Numbered from the stretch's first letter, positions 21,096 through 32,199 are shown. The stretch is DNA of 64,000 bases from Lepidostoma basale (GCA_022606425.2 JAHDVF020000142.1:62001-126000); one strand, 5' to 3'. Notes: a model not told the origin generated them from the sequence alone. Translations and numbers: made by a program.

Positions 21096-21654
21096 TTAAA
21101 AATAATTTTAATTACTTAAAATATACAAGTACAGGTGTGCTCTTTAAATTAACAAGCCAAGGAACAAACCGTTCAAGCTGAAAAAGGTGCGTTAAATGTG
21201 ATTGTGGAATGGCGGTTTGCTTTTGGTCACTCGAGCATGAAGCTGAAGAATATTAAAGATAAGACTACCATTTACAATGTGATACATGCAAAAGTCACTG
21301 CACCGTAAGCAATAGAGACTCTTATTTTACTATACCATATTACTATAAAACGATGTCATCCGGTTTAAAATTAAGCATAATATTTATTATAAATAATAAA
21401 ATGAATACATTGTGGACTTACTACTTTAATAGCAACGACGGATCCGTGGTAAATAAAAAAAGCTATAGGAATACAATACATACTTATATGAAAATATCTT
21501 TGCCATGTACAATCGATCAATAATCGCCATATGCCCCTATCATCAATCAGTCTCCAGGCTGCAGCTATTGGGAGGCCAATCAGTGCCTATTATTATGAGC
21601 CCCTTCGAGGTTGTCCTGATTTTTCCGAGCTATATATACTAATATATTTTAACG

Positions 21655-21850
21655 CTTTCTGAAAGCACATCTATCGTAGTCTTCTGGCAGTCCATGGTAT
21701 GCGTAGCATTCGTCGTCAGCACCACACCTCGAAAGCACTGATTTTGGAACATTCCGATGTCTTTTTCCCATGCAGGGCGAGCAGAGAGAATGGACCGCCA
21801 CACTGTTCTTTCCTGACACACTTCTCTCTTTAGTTTCTTCTGCAAGTCTT
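21655..21850 (-). mobile_element. RTE 3' terminus variant
   Basis: The minus strand encodes CQERTVWRSILSA followed by a diverged end (ARPAWEKDIG) in place of the usual AYPFGE. No TTAG tail is present. Confidence 0.55.
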
Positions 21851-21859
21851 ACATATAGT

Positions 21860-21924
21860 GTAAATATTTTTACAACTGAGGATGTAGAAGGTCTCCTCTG
21901 AAACATGTCGTTTAAAATATTTAC
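21860..21924 (+). ncRNA. hammerhead-like module with an extended closing stem
   Basis: GTAAATATTTT (21,860-21,870) and AAAATATTTAC (21,914-21,924) are exact complements and close the structure. Between them lie CTGAGGA (exact CUGANGA core, 21,876-21,882), TGT, an imperfect stem AGAAGG/CCTCT, GAAA, self-complementary CATG and TC. The first bases of stem I are mismatched and one base is bulged. A competing hairpin GAGGA/TCCTC uses the core, so the active fold may not dominate. Confidence 0.5.
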
Positions 21925-22014
21925 ATTAAAAAATATTTCATATTAACATAGTAAATGAAACAGTCAGCTGCATTCTCTGGCGCTCTAAAATAAACAATAT
22001 GGAAAAAACAAAAA

Positions 22015-22215
22015 CATGGCCATTAAGAGTACCACGAGAATCTATAAAGCATGCGTAAGACCAATAATAACATATGGCGTCGAAGCAAGGGTAGACACAG
22101 TAAGGACCAAATAAGTTTTAAGGACATCCGAAATGAAGACACTGGGGATGATAGCAGGCAAGATACTGAGGGATCGCCTGAGGAACACCAGAATAAGAGA
22201 GATATTATAAGATGG
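22015..22215 (+). mobile_element. RTE-type LINE C-terminal fragment
   Basis: A frame with few breaks reads TTRIYKACVRPIITYGVE, then EMKTLGMIAGKILRDRLRNT and IREI. It is the same subfamily as 1,618-2,375 and 41,370-41,710. It ends abruptly at about 22,215, where unrelated sequence begins. Confidence 0.7.
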
Positions 22216-22743
22216 AGCAGACAGTGAAAAAGGGACTCGTACAGTCATGTTCAAAGAATGGACACCACCAGACTCCCCTATATTGCATTGCATAATCAGC
22301 CTCATGGGACTCTTCACCGTGGAAGACCTTATTAACCCGATGATCGCCGTAAGCACACATGTGCGCATCGCCATAAGCGCAGCTGTGCGCGCTACGCAAT
22401 ATTCGAAAGATGTATTTCAAAACTAATTTCGATTTTCTCACAACGACATCTATGAATATATTAAAATATTAACAAACCAAAAAGGATCGATATTTTTCGA
22501 TAGTTTGGAAGAAAATACGTGGCGTACCGGCGGGCTGTTTTTAAAAACACGTGGCGATGAATGGGTTAAAGATGGAAGGACAGCTAGGAATCTACTTCAC
22601 AGGTGAAGCACCCCTGCAGAACAGACCACATAGGTCTATAACAAGGAAGAAGAAGTGTAAGAATGGAACAGTGTTAAAAAGTTTCTTTCCAAATTAACAA
22701 TGGAATTTCACTATGTAAACATCTTCATTCAGCTTTCTTACAC

Positions 22744-23124
22744 TTGATAGGCGAAGACATTGCACAAGTGTGGCTGCTGGAATTACCATTTCCGACATTT
22801 ATCAAACTACTTATCACCGTACTTTTGTGCATGGTTGCCATTTTCTCTATTTTTATTCCTCTAATGCTCGTGATCATTACGGTTTTACCGATCAAAAAAT
22901 GTCTTATAAGTCATTACTGCCAAGCTGACCGGAACAGTCCCTTCTGTAGCCTGCAACTCTGGCATCTATCCACCCTGCAACTCTGGGAGACCCGGTATAG
23001 CCAAGTTCACGAGAGAGAAATAAGGGAGTTCTTGCTCAGGTGGCTCCTTGTCTGCAACTCCATAGCTACCTCCGTGGACTATCTGCAGATCTTGCAACAA
23101 CTCCTGCAAAATATGTTGCCATAG
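22744..23124 (+). CDS. unrecognised 126-codon open frame with a hydrophobic segment
   Basis: The frame is open without an ATG at its head (it begins TTG-ATA). A strongly hydrophobic run of about 35 residues (roughly residues 16-50, including LLITVLLCMVAIFSIFIPL) could span a membrane once or twice. It is followed by a soluble part with two LQLW repeats and an amphipathic, leucine- and glutamine-rich end. The DNA from 22,880 to 23,110 is clearly GC-richer than its surroundings. A possible splice acceptor (TTTCTTACACTTGATAG) lies at 22,732-22,748. It could be an internal host exon or an unrecognised element. It lies just upstream of an RTE end. Confidence 0.25.
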   Translation: MIGEDIAQVWLLELPFPTFIKLLITVLLCMVAIFSIFIPLMLVIITVLPIKKCLISHYCQADRNSPFCSLQLWHLSTLQLWETRYSQVHEREIREFLLRWLLVCNSIATSVDYLQILQQLLQNMLP

Positions 23125-23164
23125 ATAATATTTACATCCACAATTTGAAATGACCGCACCAAAT

Positions 23165-23378
23165 ATTGTTTTATATATTTATTTTGTGGGTGTCGGACGA
23201 TCGAAGTGTGCGCGGGAGATGCCTATTGGTGGCGATGAGGTTCGCAACCCATCACACCGCGTCTCCCGCGGAGCGAAAAGAGAAGGTTGGAGTGCCGCAT
23301 CAGTAAAAGTGTGACAGTCCATTCTTTCTGCCTACCCTTTCGGAGAGACGGCGTGATGGTTAGTGAGTTAGTTAGTTA
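23165..23378 (+). mobile_element. RTE 3' end, same subfamily as 2.99-3.8 kb, TTAG tail
   Basis: It starts at TTTATTTTGTGGGTGTCGGA, as the two minus-strand copies at 3,181 and 3,815 do, and ends TTCGGAGAGACGGCGTGATG plus repeated TTAG. The shared 5' break and about 190-bp length in three places suggest a short non-autonomous derivative and not random truncation. Confidence 0.65.
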
Positions 23379-23576
23379 ACATCTTTATCTCTTATAAAAT
23401 TAAAAATTTACGTATTTATTTTTAAAAAATGTATGTAAGCTCTAATAAATCTTCTGATAAAAGAGATTTTCATTAAACCTTTTGTGATTGGGATGATACT
23501 TTAAATAATTGTTTGCATCTCCGCGATCGCTCACGGTAGCCGGGTGTCAGGATGGCTGACATAATGACCCCCGCAC

Positions 23577-23837
23577 ATGACACAATGCTGCCACTCTGGT
23601 CTTGACAATTTGCGTTCTTCTCACGTTCTTTCCATATTTCTTGACATAAATGAGATTAACCTACGTTGGTGCTCGCTGAGTAATAAGTCCGTGCCTATTA
23701 CCCATTCATACAAACGTACGGAGTTATCAAAACAAATAAAAGTAAGACATAATGGTTCTTGGAATTGTACATGGTTTTCTACAAATGAAGAAAGAAGGAA
23801 AAATGTCTTGTGGGTGCCCTTGAATAGACGATGTTAA
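23577..23837 (+). CDS. unrecognised 86-codon open frame
   Basis: An ATG-initiated frame follows a GC-richer stretch (23,520-23,580). No domain recognised; four cysteines are spread without a zinc-finger spacing. It may be an LINE 3' fragment of a type not otherwise seen here, or chance. Confidence 0.15.
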   Translation: MTQCCHSGLDNLRSSHVLSIFLDINEINLRWCSLSNKSVPITHSYKRTELSKQIKVRHNGSWNCTWFSTNEERRKNVLWVPLNRRC

Positions 23838-24034
23838 TAAAGTAGTTTATTTTTATTTTCTTCAATCATGATAATGTTAAACTAATCGTGGGATTATTAA
23901 TCATAAACTGATTATAATCAAATAGTCCATTTTTTTGGCCGAAACAATATGATATTTTAACATAATAAACTGTCAAATAAAAAAAAATAAAAGCTTTGTT
24001 TTATGTATCACAATTGTATAATATTTTTATTTTA

Positions 24035-24073
24035 TGATCCAGCTGTTTTGTCAACCTGTGTTGACATCATCAG
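24035..24073 (-). ncRNA. hammerhead-like module, strong core
   Basis: The minus strand reads CTGATGA, linker T, a perfect six-pair stem GTCAAC/GTTGAC with loop ACAG, AAAA in place of GAAA, then self-complementary CAGCTG. The core CUGAUGA is exact. G12 is changed and no clear UH or stem I follows, so it is probably a decayed copy. Confidence 0.45.
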
Positions 24074-24210
24074 GTGTTACAACAATATGTATTAAATGTC
24101 AAATTTTCGTGATATTTCGAACCTTTATGTGTATAAATATAATCAACTAACTGACTAATGCAATTTTTAATCAAACTTAATTTGTGGTGTGGAATTATTT
24201 TAAATAAATT

Positions 24211-24247
24211 TTGAACACGAAGCTCCGGCGGGAGCAAAACCAGTTGG
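24211..24247 (+). ncRNA. hammerhead-like module, family C (decayed)
   Basis: GAAGCTCCGGCGGGAGCAAA followed by ACCAGTTGG matches the family C module at 43,268-43,309 with the GAAA changed to CAAAA and the CTGACGA core degraded. Confidence 0.4.
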
Positions 24248-24289
24248 TTTTGTCAAAAAATTAAAAGATTTTACCGAAATTACTCGATG

Positions 24290-24485
24290 GACGTTCATTT
24301 TAAATAATAATTAAATAAAACTTTTCTTTTAACTACTTCCACTTTTATCTATTATATATTTTGACGACGACCGATTTCACCAGACTCGCTGTCTGTCGAT
24401 GCCAGCAAGTCTGGCGAAACCGGTCGCTGTCGAAATAAAGATAAAAGTGGAAGTAGTCAAAAATACGTTTTATTTAATTATTATT
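24290..24485. mobile_element. family A inverted-repeat element, arms fused
   Basis: Left arm ATTAAATAAAACTTTTCTTT through ACTACTTCCACTTTTATCT and right arm its complement AAAGTGGAAGTAGT through TTTTATTTAATTATTATTT meet with no spacer. The right arm keeps an intact plus-strand module at 24,393-24,432; the left one lacks its core. Compare the spaced version at 8,945-9,635. Confidence 0.65.
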
Positions 24486-24884
24486 TAAATATAAAGTGGT
24501 TTAAAAACTAGTAAAAGCGTTTTGAAATTATTGTTTGATTGAATCTAAATATTTTATTGCAACAAATCTTTTAGTAGTTAAAAGGGCATGCTGGAAGCAT
24601 CGTAAATACATGTTTTTCCATACGCTTTTTTTACATTTATAAGCATTGCCAACAAGAAAAAAATCTAAAAGGTTAAAATTATTTTATAATGTTTCAGATC
24701 AATAAATTAAGAAAATAATATTACAAAATGGATAAAAACAATAATTAATAATTTCTTGAACAATGATGTAAAATTCCATATCTATTGATTTCTACAAATG
24801 AAAACGTCTGTTATCTTGAAGTTAATTTAAAATATAATATATACTTCCATATTATGAAAATAATTTGTAGTGTGACATAATTAA

Positions 24885-24970
24885 ATATAATTTTATATAT
24901 TTATATATATATATATATATTTTTTTTTTTTATATAATTTTATATATATTTTTCTTTTTTATATATTGTG
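24885..24970. repeat. (TA)n and T-rich low-complexity tract
   Basis: Alternating TA with interspersed poly-T runs over about 85 bp. Confidence 0.85.
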
Positions 24971-25007
24971 CTGTTCTCTGATTTTATGTAAAGAGTCTTG
25001 TGTAACC

Positions 25008-25036
25008 CAGACGAAGCATCGGCGGAAACCGATTTG
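25008..25036 (+). ncRNA. possible decayed hammerhead-like module
   Basis: CAGACGAAGCATCGGCGGAA followed by ACCGATTTG resembles family C with several changes and a shortened stem II. Weak. Confidence 0.2.
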
Positions 25037-25611
25037 TTGTTCTACAGAATAAATTGGTTTAAGTATAAATTTACAAGCATATTAATATTACAGTTTAATT
25101 ACAATATAATTTATGTGAATTACGGTTTCGCCTATTTAAGGCATAACGAATGTACGTTTAACAATGCCTTAGACAGGCAAAATATGTCATTCACATACAT
25201 TATAATAAAACTTTTAGAAAACAGACATTTTAATTCGTATCAATTATTTATTGAGTTGTTTTACATCGTTGTTAAAGAAACAATAAATATAATAATGAAA
25301 TTATTTCTTACTATTATTTCATTTAAAATATTTTTTAAAACTACAGAATTTAATGTTCCAATACACCGGTGATATAGATCGGCGATAAGTTTATATATAA
25401 TATAAGAAAATGCAAATAATAAAAATAACAATTAATATTCCAGTATTTGAATACTGCATAGAGGAGGAGATAAGTGAGCTAACTCCCATTGTAACGATGT
25501 ATATTTTAGTTTATTATTATAAATCTATACAAACTCTGTTTATTTTTCTTTAATCTTAAACATAACAGTAATTTATCAAATCGCTTATGACTACAGAATA
25601 CAAAAAAAAAA

Positions 25612-25985
25612 CAATTCGTCACCTGAGAGTAAGAAGGTTCCAACTGACAAAAGTAAAAAGCTGAGAAAAATGAAGTCAAAGTTTTGTTGGTTTCGGGTAT
25701 GTATCTTGGAATAAAAGGGTTTTATTCCAATTTCCAGAGATTGTTTTACCGAGAAACGTGTAAATTTTGTCTGACAACAGTTGGAATAATAAAGTTCGAA
25801 GTTTAAATGAATTCTTCTTCAGTGAATCGTGTATTTTGAATGATCAGATGGAACTTGATTCTTTTCGTAACATCAAAATGACGATACAATTACATGTTTT
25901 TTTTTTGTACGTATAGACGCCAAAAAAAAGCCAAATGTGAAATTTTGTTAGTTGGAACCCTCTTACTCTCAGGTGACGAATTGTA
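25612..25985. mobile_element. MITE with about 40-bp TIRs
   Basis: The left end ACAATTCGTCACCTGAGAGT continues AAGAAGGTTCCAACTGAC. The right end is the complement, with TTAGTTGGAACCCTCTTACT and CTCAGGTGACGAATTGT. The internal 290 bp are non-coding. I could not define a target-site duplication, and the superfamily is unknown. Confidence 0.65.
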
Positions 25986-26079
25986 AACACAAAGAAGGTA
26001 GAGAACAATTACAATAACAATTTTAAAATAGAAATATTACAAAAATACAACACATGTATTTAGAAAAACATATGTTTTC

Positions 26080-26330
26080 TGAGGGTAGCCTAACTATCGT
26101 GAAAAATGTCCACTTCCGAAGAGATACGATTAAGAAGAATGATTGCCCTGCCCACCGGCATTTCCTTAGTTAGATTGGTTCTAGACAGTAGCAGATGAAT
26201 ATATATGTTGCCGTGGTCGCAGATAATTGTCTGGGACAAACAAACTCAAGTCACTTAAATATCGGAGATATGTATTCGACCACGAATTCATTGAAAAAAA
26301 TGATCACCCAAATGGATGGTTTGTCTAATT
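26080..26330 (-). mobile_element. Jockey-group LINE C-terminal fragment
   Basis: CGAAGAGATACGATTAAGAA through GCCCTGCCCACCGGCATT matches, on the minus strand, the L-N-R-I-T-S-E and M-P-V-G-R-A segment of the family, followed by upstream codons for the V-P-D-N-Y and N-S-x-I regions with frameshifts. Confidence 0.6.
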
Positions 26331-26539
26331 TGAAATCAGTTTCTCTACAGATAAGAACGAAATCACTCAATAGCTAGAGTCTTTCAATTAATTGAAATTG
26401 GTCTCAAAGATATTTTAAATACGTATTTTAGTTTTGAAAATACTGTGTATTTTAATAACATAATTCTGATATAGTTTATAATGAATATCCGAAACTTTAC
26501 TACAAGGTAAGTTAAAAAAAAAAGCATACGAATGATAAC

Positions 26540-26712
26540 TTTTGTTCTACTATACAAATAAATTTTGTTCTACTATACTTTCTAACCTATCGCGAAAATC
26601 AAATGCAGCGTTCACATTTAGATTTTAAGATTTCAAACACGTCTTAATGCGCCCTTGAGGTGATTACATCTCAAAAAGGCGTTTTAAAAGTTAGCATAAT
26701 ATTATTATTATT
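26540..26712 (+). mobile_element. CR1/L2-like LINE 3' UTR with (ATT)n tail
   Basis: GTTCACATTTAGATTTTAAG, AATGCGCCCTTGAGGTGATT and AAAAGTTAGCATAATATTAT match the complement of 35,705-35,815 and 34,850-34,965. This is the terminal 170 bp of the family in plus orientation. Confidence 0.7.
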
Positions 26713-26879
26713 AACCAATACAATAATTGAAAATGTGAATAAATCAGTTTTCTGGTCACGGCGATAATATCCGATGAGCATAAGTTCAACCGTATCTCTT
26801 ATTTTAAAAAAAGTTGATTTAATCGCCTAGCCTTGAAATGGCCGCCATAAAAGTTGGGATGGAGTCAACTACCAGGTAG

Positions 26880-27120
26880 GTAGAAGAAGCCGGCGGTTTT
26901 TGTTATTGTGGTGCTCGTTTTTGGTCATCCGAGGATACAGGCACCGACTACGCACGGTTCTGATTTCAAATTCCACTTGTATCAGACGCGAAAGTTGGGC
27001 GAAACGGTCGGTTCAGTCGCGACGCAAACACCGCCCAGAGTGGTTCTCCGCTGCGAGTGCTCGGTCGCGGTCGTTCGCGCGGTGGCACATAAAACAAATT
27101 TAAAACTACGTAAAAATCAA
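26880..27120 (+). promoter_or_regulatory. CpG-rich block with Inr + DPE core promoter
   Basis: G+C and CpG content rise sharply here against an AT-rich background. TCAGTC at 27,013-27,018 matches the arthropod initiator TCAKTY, with A+1 at 27,015. GGTTCT at 27,042-27,047 lies exactly at +28 to +33 and matches the downstream promoter element RGWYVT. No TATA box is seen 30 bp upstream, as expected for DPE promoters. The downstream exon-like DNA and splice donor support a plus-strand start site. This is sequence-based inference without expression data. Confidence 0.55.
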
Positions 27121-27579
27121 TTGAAAAGGTCTTAAATGGGTACTTTATCGTGGTATAAACATTTAAACAGTTCTACTGTTGCCTGGTAATAGTGGTAATG
27201 CACGTTTATGAGTGTTCGTTGTACTTTCTGTGGGAAAATGCAACAAGAGTTTTCTAGTTTGTTTTGCCTCAAGATGTTAAACAATAAAAAGTTTGGTCAT
27301 TATTATTCTTTGCATTCTTGGCGTGGAATGACTGACGTAAAGAAACACATTTTATGTGACTTTTTGAGCATTCGATTAAAGTGTTAAGATCTTTCTAAAC
27401 GAATAGTCGCAGACACGCTAGAAAGTGATTATTTTTATGTGATCGGTCAAGAAACTAAAATAATTGACCTTGTTAAATACTTGGAAACAGTTGTTATTGA
27501 CAAATTCAGTAAAACGGTTCATAGAAAGTGGTGTAAATAAAAGTTTATTAATTATTTATACCGCAAGGAAGTTTAAATG
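27015..27579 (+). other. candidate 5' exon of a host gene (5' UTR, ATG at its last codon)
   Basis: From the Inr the sequence runs 565 bp without any repeat relationship to other parts of the window, then reaches AAATG|GTAAGTGT: a start-codon triplet (27,577-27,579) directly followed by a consensus splice donor (GT at 27,580-27,581). Several earlier ATGs (for example near 27,136 and 27,206) open only short frames, so the exon would be mainly untranslated leader. The next exon is not recognisable within the window. Whether ATG at the junction is the true start cannot be decided here. Confidence 0.4.
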
Positions 27580-29710
27580 GTAAGTGTCTTATTATAAGTT
27601 ATTATCACGATAAAATTTATTATAATTATAAATCTATGACAATGTTAAGCGGTATTATTCTACAATACTATATTACTTTGTTGTGGATTACGTTGCTCAA
27701 CAATATTTTAAATGTTTTTCCATTTTTCACAACTTAAAAAAACGCAAAAGAAAATACGCAACAGAAAAATTATCGCCCATAGAAAGTATAATAATTTACA
27801 GCGATATAATTGCACAATACATAAACTACATGTAAACATAGAGCGGTAATAGTAAAATATGAAATTGTAATAACTCAATTTAAATATACGTATAACATTC
27901 TTTCTATCAAAAACCCATCTATGTTTTAAATTAAATGGTACATTATCATCAAAAACTATTTGGATTTAATTATATAACATTTTTATTACGTTGTATTATT
28001 TAAAATAATTGAAATAAAATGTCCATACATTAATAGTAACAGGTTGAAAGAAATATGTAAGTAAGGGCCTAATTATGGGATATTGATAACATTCAATTAT
28101 TCACCCACGTTATCATATCGTACGTATATTTTTGGACTAATTACGTGGTTTTATAAAATAAATAAAAAAGTTTCTACGCATGCGCTGAGTCACCATTTTG
28201 ATTTCTTATTTGGAGGTATTGGAACAAAGGGTTCCCTTATAATATCGACCATTTTTGCCATGCAAACCGATTTTACGTTTGGTAACTAATTGAGGTAATT
28301 CATTATATAATGTAATAATCATGTAAGCCCTCATGTAATAAGGAACCGCTATAATTATATACTCAACAAACCCAATGTACACTATGTAAGGAACGAGTAC
28401 CATTCGTATTACGTCACAACTAGATGAATGAAATGGATTATATTTCGTTTCATTATGTGCGAGATTCGTTCGTTAAATTTAATAATCCCCTTTTTTAAAA
28501 ATAGAACTTTAAGTAAAAAAAAGTATGCTTAGGAATTTTCATTAATTTACTCAAAATATACAGAAACCTAATATTTAAAACTATTTTTATATAAGTAAAA
28601 AAATATTTGTTTGTAGTTGAACACTTTTTATAATTGAGTGTACATGTACGTTAGTGAGTAACGAATAATAAAATATTGTCTATAAAACAGACGCCGACTA
28701 TGTTAATTGTTTTCTAAATATCGAAGATAAAACGTGAAAATGGTTTTAGGTGAAAGTTTACTACGTGTATATAAATGAAATTAATTTCGTGTAGCCCATA
28801 ATTGTATGATTGTGCTAATTAAAAAAAAATATTCTTATGTGCACGTGTAATATATATAAGATAAAATAATATTTTACAATCTCAAGGGAAATAGCAAAGA
28901 GAAAGAAGAATAATGACAGATTGAAAAATATTTAAAAATTTTGATTCATAAAATTGATAAATAGATGACATAAAAAAACTATTTGTTTTTACGTACAACA
29001 ATGTTAAATTGTTTTAGGTAAAAATTCTAAAGCAATAATGTCATTAACTGTATTGTTTGTTTTAAATAAAAATTACAATATTCTTAAATAAAGGTTTTTT
29101 ATTTGGTTTTAAAAATTAGCATTTAATAAAAACGTATAATCTGATTTTATACGTGTTTTTTTACAAGTTTAAAATAGATGCTTTGTTTGTGAAATAACAA
29201 AAATAAATATATAATCCATACCTTATTTTAGCAAGTTTGTTTTAAAAATATCTTTTATTACGATTAATACATTTTACTCCATATATTTCTCATATAAGTT
29301 ATCGTAAAAGTACATTAAAGATTTTTTTTAAAATTTATATTTTAAGTAGGTATATTATAGACCTTCTCAATTTTGTGACGTTAGTATAAAAAATTGTTTT
29401 GTCAAGAAGGGTATGGTTCTATATAACTAGTAGCGAAAACACTTGTAAACAATATTTGGTCGTAATATGTTTATTTGTGTAGTATGGTTGCCATTGTTAT
29501 TTGGTAGAGACAATATATATGAACATACATATATGTAAGCATTGTCGCCACAAAACAATGCCTCACCATTACACAAAGAGTCGTTTCAAGATTGAAATGT
29601 TTATTTCATACAAATATTATATTTATTAAAATTTTCAATACATAAAATAAAATAAACATTTTGAATTTTAACCATGAAATGGTGATTATATTTAAAGCCA
29701 AATAGTTTCT
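27580..29710 (+). other. AT-rich, repeat-poor DNA, probably first intron
   Basis: This is the longest part of the window without a recognisable transposon, apart from a GTCTATAAAACAGACG scrap at 28,678. Such repeat-poor DNA downstream of a first exon is compatible with a regulatory intron. No open frame of interest. Confidence 0.35.
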
Positions 29711-29714
29711 CTTA

Positions 29715-30000
29715 TAAATCGAAAAATAAGTCGAGGAAGACCACGGAAGACATTGCATGACCAAATTAATCAATCACTAAAAAAACGGCTATGCCCAAAG
29801 TCGAAATAATCGTTAAGCGTACGTATAACAGTGTGTAAATGTAGAAGAGGCATGATAGTTATGTTAGAATTCAATTTCAATTTATTTATTTATTTAATCA
29901 TAAACATACGAGTATATTACTAAATCGCAATCGAACAGTGTGGCTTTCCTTCCGCCTTTCACCTCCCCCTTCGGGAAAACCGCGCGATGGTGACTTAGTT
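29715..30000 (+). mobile_element. RTE 3' end interrupted by an insertion
   Basis: GTCGAGGAAGACCACGGAAG (S-R-G-R-P-R-K) and the end TTCGGGAAAACCGCGCGATG frame an insert at about 29,868-29,930 that contains AATTCAATTTCAATTT. This is the complement of the AAATTG tail seen at 1,054-1,080, so a truncated Jockey-group 3' end appears to have landed inside the RTE copy. Confidence 0.55.
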
Positions 30001-30271
30001 TGTTTTGCTTGTACCCCCTAGTTTCATCAACATAATATAAAAAGTAGAAAAAAATATCAAAAAGAAAGATTTTGCTCCTTTTTAATTGTAAAAATGAGTT
30101 TTAATTCCCAAATAACGAAAACTCAGAATTTTTTTTACTACATATATATTTAAACAATACAGGTTATAAACTATGGAATTTTGCAACAAGTGTAGGGTTT
30201 GGATATTTAGAAAACTTGCTTGCAAATGATGAACTGAGAGCTGACTATAAAAATATACATCTAAAAAGCGT

Positions 30272-30352
30272 ACGTACAAGTATATATCATACTATAATAC
30301 AAGTATATATCATACTATAATACGTACGAGTATATATCATACTATAATACAA
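30272..30352 (+). repeat. three tandem copies of a 23-27-bp unit
   Basis: The unit AAGTATATATCATACTATAA plus TAC occurs three times, the third preceded by GTACG. Confidence 0.85.
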
Positions 30353-30479
30353 AGATAGTGACAAACTAACAAACTGATCGACATGCATCTACTATCAAGG
30401 GAATAGGAAGTCGTTCACCAGATGCTTCCTCCCGGGCAAGCCCCTAGAGATTACTCAACTTCTAAACGCCGTGTAATAC

Positions 30480-30640
30480 ACGAAAAAAAATCACGTTGTT
30501 TTCGGTCTGGAAAAATTAACATGACAATAAAAATGGCGATAGATTAACTACCTTTTATAAATCACGAAAATCACCAGTTAAAAATTGTTTACAGTCATTG
30601 GGTTCAAATTACCTGTTGTATACAAAAATTATTATTATTA
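30480..30640 (+). mobile_element. tRNA-derived SINE, 3' domain
   Basis: TTTTCGGTCTGGAAAAATTA, AATGGCGATAGATTAACTAC, the hairpin arm AATCACGAAAATC and TTGGGTTCAAATTACCTGTT identify the family. The tRNA-like head is gone. (ATT)n follows. Confidence 0.7.
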
Positions 30641-30870
30641 TTATTATTATTATATTGTTGAATAGCTCTTTACATGATTTCTGCGCGAGCCAAATCAATG
30701 TAAAGGGTAGAAAAATTACAGCATCAAAGGTACTTAGAACCATGTGAATAGAAAAAAGGTTGAAAGCAACGGGAAACTACCTCATTAAAGGCCCAAATGG
30801 CATTCCAAGAACTAGCAAAAATGTTACACTTTGCTACAAATCAATAGCTAGGATTGAAACTAAAAAATGA
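30640..30870 (-). mobile_element. LINE 3' end with (AAT)n tail
   Basis: On the minus strand the end reads TACCCTTTACATTGATTTGG, a small hairpin (CTTTACAT/ATGTAAAG), then AGCTATTCAACAATATAATA with (AAT)n. The same end occurs at 63,275-63,345. Upstream sequence matches 13,612-13,700. No protein block recognised. Confidence 0.5.
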
Positions 30871-31114
30871 AAATAAATAATCTTATGATAAGTACAAACC
30901 TACTAATTTATAATTCAGAGGCCTCCATGATTATGATATAAAGCTTATTTAGAGCCGGTTATAACCAGCTTGCTACTCTAAGATGCCTGCTTTCAAATGT
31001 ACGTTCCATTATTTTCAGCATTATCTTCGAAAGTATATTTGTCACCAAGAAAGTAGAGTATATTCCCTTTTATGTAGTTTATTAAAACATCTCTGGTCTC
31101 ACTTGGAGTTGGCA

Positions 31115-31255
31115 GAAGAAGGATGAAACTAAGATAAATGCCGTAGAAATGAGATTACCGAGAAGAAATGTGTGAGAAGAAAAGATGTGGGTGAAAACGA
31201 TGCATATTAGAAAACCGAACAACGAAATAAGAAAATAATAGATTTTTCAAATTTT
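31115..31255 (+). mobile_element. RTE fragment
   Basis: AAGGATGAAACTAAGATAAA and TGCCGTAGAAATGAGATTAC match the K-x-x-I-N-A-V-E-M-R-x-L-R region of RTE copies (compare 2,440-2,480 and 5,670-5,710). The 3' end is missing. Confidence 0.5.
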
Positions 31256-32199
31256 AAAATACTCTACATCTATTTAGATTTTTTTAATGACTCGTTTACG
31301 AATATTTGTGGCTTAAATACATTATTCGTAAAGAAGAAAAATAATTAATTACATATTTTACATTTCAAATTGAGAGAATCAGAAAATATCCTAGTATATT
31401 GTATATGTATGGATATACAATTTCTTGGTCTGATTTTTATGGTTTGAACCCTTTATTTCATTCGATTTGACCCCTTTCAAAAGCTAGTTAATCGTGTTGA
31501 GTATTGGTTTTATTCATCTATCAAGATTTGGACGTAAGCTGAGATAATTGGTTGGCTTTTCTATTATTTTTAATACTATTATATAAATCTAAGTAGAATA
31601 TAATAAATACGAACAAAAATAGCACCAAACGGGTTTAAGAAATCAAACGGGTCGAGATTATAATGTTTACAATAAATATACACAAGTTACATATTTAAAA
31701 AGTCGGAACGCTCTTAACAGGGTTGTTCACAAATACATCAAATATAGTTATAGCAGTAGCAAATTATATACAAACAAAAATCAAAAAGCTTGCCACAGTT
31801 AGAACCTTGCTGAGATAAAATTATTTCAACTGAAATAAATACGCTTTGATGAATTTCCACAGTGTTTTAATTTTCTGTTTTCGGGTATGTAAAATAGTTT
31901 TTGCTATACAAATAACCAAATCTAAACTTTTTATTGCGTAAGTTTTGGTGTGTTCCATAAGTTTAAATGTAACTTTTTAAAACAGAAATGTGTTTTGTAA
32001 CATATGACCATAGTCCTAACTGTAAATTAAGAAAACTTTTCCTGTTCCTCGTCAGTTAACAGCGCTTCATCTTTCAATTCGCCAATTGAAAGGGGGAATA
32101 TAACCACAACAAAAGATAGGTAAAAATAAAGTGTTTTTAAACAAATAAAAAAACGGCGTAAATGTCAGTTAGTTCGTTATGAATACGTCTGTTTTTGAG

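Noticed and set aside
24998..25372. 124-codon open frame
   Set aside because: It runs through a decayed hammerhead-like repeat and a family F copy (25,140-25,290), so it is a chance frame in repeat DNA.
26900..27135. Two overlapping frames of 67 and 75 codons in the CpG-rich block
   Set aside because: They begin upstream of the predicted transcription start and owe their length to high G+C content; no domain is recognisable.
30272..30352. CRISPR-like direct repeats
   Set aside because: Three adjacent tandem units without spacers in eukaryotic-type DNA; simple tandem duplication.
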